Position numbers and translations under genes: made by a program. The notes below the pieces were generated by a model. The model worked only from the letters and a program-made list of their open reading frames with translations, did no database searches and was not told where the DNA came from. A stretch of DNA of 8,850 bases from Bacillota bacterium (GTDB taxonomy: Bacteria > Bacillota > Clostridia > Lachnospirales > WQUN01). Below, in pieces: positions 5,426 to 8,850 of this stretch. Every line of letters begins with the position of its first letter. The first letter of the stretch is position 1. The DNA is taken from positions 1 through 8,850 of the forward strand of contig WQUN01000239.1 in NCBI GenBank assembly GCA_009782085.1, read 5' to 3'.

Positions 5426-5484
5426 CCGCGGCTATTGACCGGTCGGCATCGGCCTGATATCCTTTTTTCGGGAGCGGCACACGC

Positions 5485-6987
5485 ATGTCAGATACAGTAC
5501 CGGGGCCGGCGTCAAAAACAATACGCACACGCTTCGCCCCCAGCCCCACGGGTTATATGCATATAGGCAATCTGCGCACGGCGCTGTACGAGTACCTCAT
5601 AGCCAGGTCAAACGGCGGCGTTTTTATCCTGCGTATCGAGGATACGGACGCCGGGCGCTATGTGGAGGGCGCCGCGGACGTGATATACAGCACGCTCAAA
5701 ACGGCTGGCCTCAGATACGACGAGGGGCCGGACATCGGCGGGCCGTATGGGCCGTACATTCAGAGCGAGCGCGCGGATTCATATATGCGGTACGCCCTTG
5801 AGCTCGTCGATAAGGGCGCGGCCTACCGCTGTTTCTGCCCGCCCTCGCGCCTGCGGGAACTCAAGGACGCCGACGGCTTTGCCAAGTACGACGGGCATTG
5901 CAGGGATTTGAACCGCAGCGAGATCCGGCGCGGCCTTGACGCGGGGGAGCCCTTCGTGATCAGGCAATCGATCCCCGCCGGCTCAACCGCCTTTCACGAC
6001 GAGATATACGGCGACATAACCGTCGATAACGCGGAGCTGGAGGACCAGGTGCTCATAAAAAGCGACGGCCTGCCGACCTACAACTTCGCCAACGTCGTGG
6101 ACGACCACCTGATGGATATCACCCATGTCGTCCGCGGCAACGAATACCTCTCCAGCACGCCGAAATATAACCTGCTGTACGACGCCTTCGGCTGGGAAAA
6201 GCCGGTGTACGTACATCTGCCGCATATCCTGAACGCCGCCGGGCAGAAGATGTCCAAGCGCCGCGGGGACCCTTCCTTTGAGGACGTCCTGGCTCAGGGC
6301 TTCCTGCCGGAGGCCGTAATAAACTATATCGCGCTGCTGGGCTGGAGCCCGGAGGACAACAGGGAGTTTTTCACCCTGGCGGAGCTGGAAGCGGCCTTTA
6401 AGCTGTCCGGGCTCAGCAAGTCCCCCTCGATCTTTGACGAGCAGAAGCTACGCTGGTTCAACGGGGAATACCTAAAGCGCATGGAGCCCGCGCGGTTTTT
6501 GAGCCTCGCCCTCCCCTACTTCAAACAGGCCATAAAGTGCGCCGATCTGGATTTTGAAAAGATGGCGGCTATGGCCCAGAGCCGCGTGGAGCTCGCGAAG
6601 GACGCCCCGGCCCTGTTCGATTTCATAGACTGCCTGCCGGAATACCCCGCGGAGCTGTACGCCCATAAAAAGCTGAAAACGACGCCGGAGATCGCCCTCG
6701 CCGCCCTTAAAGCCGCCCTGGACGCGCTGTCGGGCCTTGCGGGCTGGGATGAGGCGGCTGTCCATGAGCGGCTGATCAAACTCGCGCTGGACCTGGGGCT
6801 TAAAAACGGGCAGGTGCTCTGGCCGGTGCGCACGGCGCTCTCCGGAAAGCCCTCTTCCCCGTGCGGCGCGGCTGAGCTCTGCGGGCTTTTGGGGCGCGCT
6901 GAGACGCTTAAAAGGATCAGATATGGGATAGATTTGCTGGAAAAAGAGTTTGATAAAACAGGTGAGTTGCTATGCCGAAAGCCGTAA
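5485..6987 (+). CDS. gltX: Glutamyl-tRNA synthetase
   Basis: This class I aminoacyl-tRNA synthetase charges tRNA-Glu with glutamate in the cytoplasm. The 500-aa product shows the Rossmann-fold start RFAPSPTGYMHIGNLR (16-31) with the HIGH-type motif MHIGN. RIEDTDAGRY (50-59) and GLPTYNFANVVDDHLM (195-210) follow, then the KMSKR loop (255-259). The helical anticodon-binding half runs to the C-terminus. C116, C118 and the H138-C139 pair in the insertion domain sit where many bacterial GltX proteins bind zinc. The ATG at 5485 is preceded by GGGAG about ten bases upstream, and the first ten residues look like a loose leader. Sequence alone does not tell whether the enzyme also mischarges tRNA-Gln, as many Firmicute enzymes do. 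Its end overlaps the next gene by 16 nt. Confidence 0.98.
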   Translation: MSDTVPGPASKTIRTRFAPSPTGYMHIGNLRTALYEYLIARSNGGVFILRIEDTDAGRYVEGAADVIYSTLKTAGLRYDEGPDIGGPYGPYIQSERADSYMRYALELVDKGAAYRCFCPPSRLRELKDADGFAKYDGHCRDLNRSEIRRGLDAGEPFVIRQSIPAGSTAFHDEIYGDITVDNAELEDQVLIKSDGLPTYNFANVVDDHLMDITHVVRGNEYLSSTPKYNLLYDAFGWEKPVYVHLPHILNAAGQKMSKRRGDPSFEDVLAQGFLPEAVINYIALLGWSPEDNREFFTLAELEAAFKLSGLSKSPSIFDEQKLRWFNGEYLKRMEPARFLSLALPYFKQAIKCADLDFEKMAAMAQSRVELAKDAPALFDFIDCLPEYPAELYAHKKLKTTPEIALAALKAALDALSGLAGWDEAAVHERLIKLALDLGLKNGQVLWPVRTALSGKPSSPCGAAELCGLLGRAETLKRIRYGIDLLEKEFDKTGELLCRKP

Positions 6988-7634
6988 ACGAAAACAGGCC
7001 GGGCCTCCTGCGGGACCCGTTCAGTTCGCTGAGCCATATAACCTTCGCGGTGCTGGCGCTGCCCGTGACGGCCGTGCTGATATGCCTGGCCGCGCTCAGA
7101 GCCACGCCCTGGCACATCGTGTCTTTCGCGCTCTTTGGCGCGGCGCTTGTGCTGCTTTACACGGCCAGCGGCGTGTACCACGCCGTGCGCGTCTCAAAGC
7201 GTGCCCTGCTGGCCCTCAAAAAGGTGGACCACATGATGATCTTCGTGCTTATCGCCGGGACGTACACGCCGATATGCCTTATCACGCTGCGCGGGGTCTG
7301 GGGTTTTTCGCTGCTCGCCGTCATCTGGACGCTGGCCGCCGCGGGGATCGTCCTGAAGCTCCTCTGGATAAACGCGCCGCGCCCGGTCTCGACGCTGATA
7401 TACCTAGGCATGGGCTGGAGCGCCCTCCTGGTGTTCTATCAGCTCATCAGGGCCACCACCGCCGCGGAGCTCACGCTGATCCTGGCCGGGGGCGCGGCCT
7501 ATACCGCCGGCGCGGTGTTCTACGCGCTGAAGAAGCCGAGGATACGCAGTTGGTTCGGCTTTCACGAGATTTTTCACATCTTTGTCATGCTGGGGTCTGT
7601 TCTGCACATCATCCTGATGTTCATGCTCATATAA
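6972..7634 (+). CDS. trhA: Hemolysin III / PAQR-family membrane protein
   Basis: This is a 220-aa integral membrane protein with about seven hydrophobic segments (roughly 24-44, 48-68, 87-107, 109-131, 139-158, 165-185 and 200-219). Family signatures are PFSSLSHI (16-23), SGVYHAV (66-72), KVDHMMIFVLIAGTYTPI (84-101), LGMGW (145-149) and FGFHEIFHIFV (195-205). In this superfamily H70, D86, H198 and H202 are expected to form the metal site near the membrane surface. The bacterial relatives are annotated hemolysin III or TrhA. A toxin role is not shown, and membrane-homeostasis roles have been described for relatives. The start ATG has AGGTGAG five bases upstream, inside the end of gltX, which suggests translational coupling. 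The gene symbol is by family only. Confidence 0.9.
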   Translation: MPKAVNENRPGLLRDPFSSLSHITFAVLALPVTAVLICLAALRATPWHIVSFALFGAALVLLYTASGVYHAVRVSKRALLALKKVDHMMIFVLIAGTYTPICLITLRGVWGFSLLAVIWTLAAAGIVLKLLWINAPRPVSTLIYLGMGWSALLVFYQLIRATTAAELTLILAGGAAYTAGAVFYALKKPRIRSWFGFHEIFHIFVMLGSVLHIILMFMLI

Positions 7635-7661
7635 AATCTGTTGATCAAATCGGAGGATAAA

Positions 7662-8663
7662 ATGGCGATAACAATCGACAACGCTATACTGCACATTCTG
7701 GACAACACCTCGGACGAGCCGCTGATCTCATCCGAAGAGCTCGATATCGAGAGCGAGATCTGCGAGGTGTTTATAACCAAGCACCTGAAAAGGCTCATGA
7801 CGGCCCCTAACGCGAAGGACGCCGTCTTTGCGGGGGATTCCCCCGCCTTGCCCGTCGTAAAACAATACATAAACGGCGAGATATTCTTTAAGGCGGCCAG
7901 CGCCGCCCTCTGCCGGCAGCTATTCGGAATAATGCGCGCCAACGCGGAGATACCGCCGGGGGACGTCCTCGTCGTGCATTTCAAAAACAGGGGCGAGCGC
8001 TTCCTGGCCATATTGAAGCTCAATTACAAGCCCTGTTACGTGCACCGCACCGACAGCCGCGACGGCGTGAGCGACAACCAGATCCTCATGGCGGCCTCGC
8101 TGCCCTTTGGCGGCGGAAAGGTCGAGGAGGCCTGCCTGATCCCGTTCGAGCCCATGGTCCTGCGCGTCATAGAGAAAGCGTACCCTGTGGACGGCGAGGA
8201 GACGTACTATTTCTCGAAGCTCTTCCTCAAATGCCAGCCGGAGCTGTCTCAGGCGGAGGCGGCCGGCATCATCGCGGACGTCACGGAGCAGATTGCGGGG
8301 AAATACCTGGCCGCCGAGCCAAAAAAGGCCGCGCTATTAAAGAACATCCTCATCGAACAGGCGGAGGAGGACGATTCCGTCAACCTCTCGGCGGCTGCGG
8401 CGGAGGTCTTCGGCCCAAACTCGGAGATCCGCGCGGAATACGCGGGCCTGGCGGAGGAAGCCGGCCTCAAGCCCGACGTCTGCGTGCCGGCGCGCATGGT
8501 CAAGGCCAAACTGGGCTTCCAGCGCATAAAGAGCGCCAACGGCGTGGAAGTGCGCATGCCCGTGGAGTTCTCCCAGGAATCCGACGCCGTGGAATATATA
8601 TCGAACGAGGACGGCACAACCTCCATCGTAATCAAAAACCTGCCGGGCATTGAGATTTACTAG
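7662..8663 (+). CDS. Nucleoid-associated protein, NA37/YejK (NdpA) family
   Basis: This 333-aa soluble protein resembles the 37-kDa nucleoid-associated family (NA37, YejK/NdpA) by its opening, AITIDNAILHILDN, by the segment GDVLVVHFKNRGERFLAILKLNY, and by its overall length. E. coli YejK binds the nucleoid. The function in Gram-positive bacteria is poorly known, so I do not assign a role. The ATG at 7662 is preceded by GGAGG with five bases between. A TTG at 7641 in the same frame would put this binding site inside the gene and is rejected. There is no signal peptide and no transmembrane segment. It starts 27 nt after the hemolysin III stop and is probably co-transcribed with it and with gltX. 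No terminator with a T-run was found after it. Confidence 0.85.
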   Translation: MAITIDNAILHILDNTSDEPLISSEELDIESEICEVFITKHLKRLMTAPNAKDAVFAGDSPALPVVKQYINGEIFFKAASAALCRQLFGIMRANAEIPPGDVLVVHFKNRGERFLAILKLNYKPCYVHRTDSRDGVSDNQILMAASLPFGGGKVEEACLIPFEPMVLRVIEKAYPVDGEETYYFSKLFLKCQPELSQAEAAGIIADVTEQIAGKYLAAEPKKAALLKNILIEQAEEDDSVNLSAAAAEVFGPNSEIRAEYAGLAEEAGLKPDVCVPARMVKAKLGFQRIKSANGVEVRMPVEFSQESDAVEYISNEDGTTSIVIKNLPGIEIY

Positions 8664-8850
8664 ATCACGTGAGCTCGACAGATCTTCTTTGGCGAAACTC
8701 AGCAAAGCCGAGCTTTCGTATTCCGCAGGTACGGACGGCCACATCGTTTCACAATAAACTTCTTCCGAAACCTAAAACATGTCCAATTCAAAATTGCAAA
8801 TGCCTGCGAGTAGGGAAAATCTTAACCCAAAACGTTTTCTACGGTTTCGA
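8664..8850. other. Gene-free right end with dispersed repeat
   Basis: No gene is recognisable. The first part is the 74-bp repeat. It is followed by TTCCGAAACCT (8763-8773), an 11-mer also present at 4403-4413 in the other island. Further on are a small inverted repeat, CAATT-CAA-AATTG (8784-8796), and the palindrome AAAACGTTTT (8829-8838). The window ends before the next gene. Confidence 0.6.
8667..8740 (+). repeat. 74-bp dispersed intergenic repeat, copy 2
   Basis: Gapless partner of 4251-4324 with 63 of 74 identical bases. It starts only four bases after the last gene's stop codon, in the same orientation as copy 1. It lacks the second 33-bp unit and the complementary hairpin arm that follow copy 1. 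Confidence 0.9.

Noticed and set aside
5426..5470. Terminator between lepB and gltX
   Set aside because: A T-run exists at 5463-5468, but the only nearby stem is four base pairs with a wobble, and it is not adjacent to the T-run.
6950..7660. 236-codon + strand frame overlapping the hemolysin III gene
   Set aside because: It is an alternate frame rich in Arg, Gly and Ala, without membrane segments. The other frame carries all PAQR motifs and a good binding site.

Overview
The window is an ordinary housekeeping stretch of a fairly GC-rich bacterial chromosome with unusually repeat-laden intergenic DNA. All six convincing genes lie on the + strand. The dnaG-rpoD pairing, the short Gram-positive-type RpoD, the engB/YsxC GTPase and the strong Shine-Dalgarno use all fit a Clostridia-like Firmicute. 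This is inferred from gene content and protein character only. I cannot name a genus.

Layout. Positions 1-100 hold two perfect 41-bp tandem units, each a 10-bp-stem hairpin, and a truncated third unit. Next come engB (167-847, ribosome-assembly GTPase), dnaG (974-2776, primase) and rpoD (2873-3979, housekeeping sigma factor), the last with a good sigma-A promoter just upstream. A 771-nt gene-free island (3980-4750) follows. It begins with a probable rpoD terminator and is packed with small palindromes and repeats. The second gene block is lepB (4751-5425, signal peptidase I), gltX (5485-6987, glutamyl-tRNA synthetase), a hemolysin III/PAQR membrane protein gene overlapping gltX by 16 nt (6972-7634), and a nucleoid-associated NA37/YejK-family gene (7662-8663). 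From position 8667, directly after that gene, a diverged second copy of a repeat from the 771-nt island appears, so another repeat-rich spacer probably begins there.

How the genes work together. DnaG and RpoD are the classic macromolecular-synthesis pair (replication priming and transcription initiation). EngB and GltX serve ribosome assembly and translation, and LepB serves protein export. The last two genes are tightly coupled to gltX, but no shared pathway can be read from the sequence.

I found no new enzyme system, phage, insertion sequence, CRISPR array or RNA gene. The parts worth a second look are the repeats: a family of short hairpins sharing GGGC/GCCC outer arms but with different, still complementary inner arms; a dispersed 74-bp repeat whose two copies differ almost only by transitions; and in-gene slippage-type repeats at the lepB 5' end and engB 3' end.
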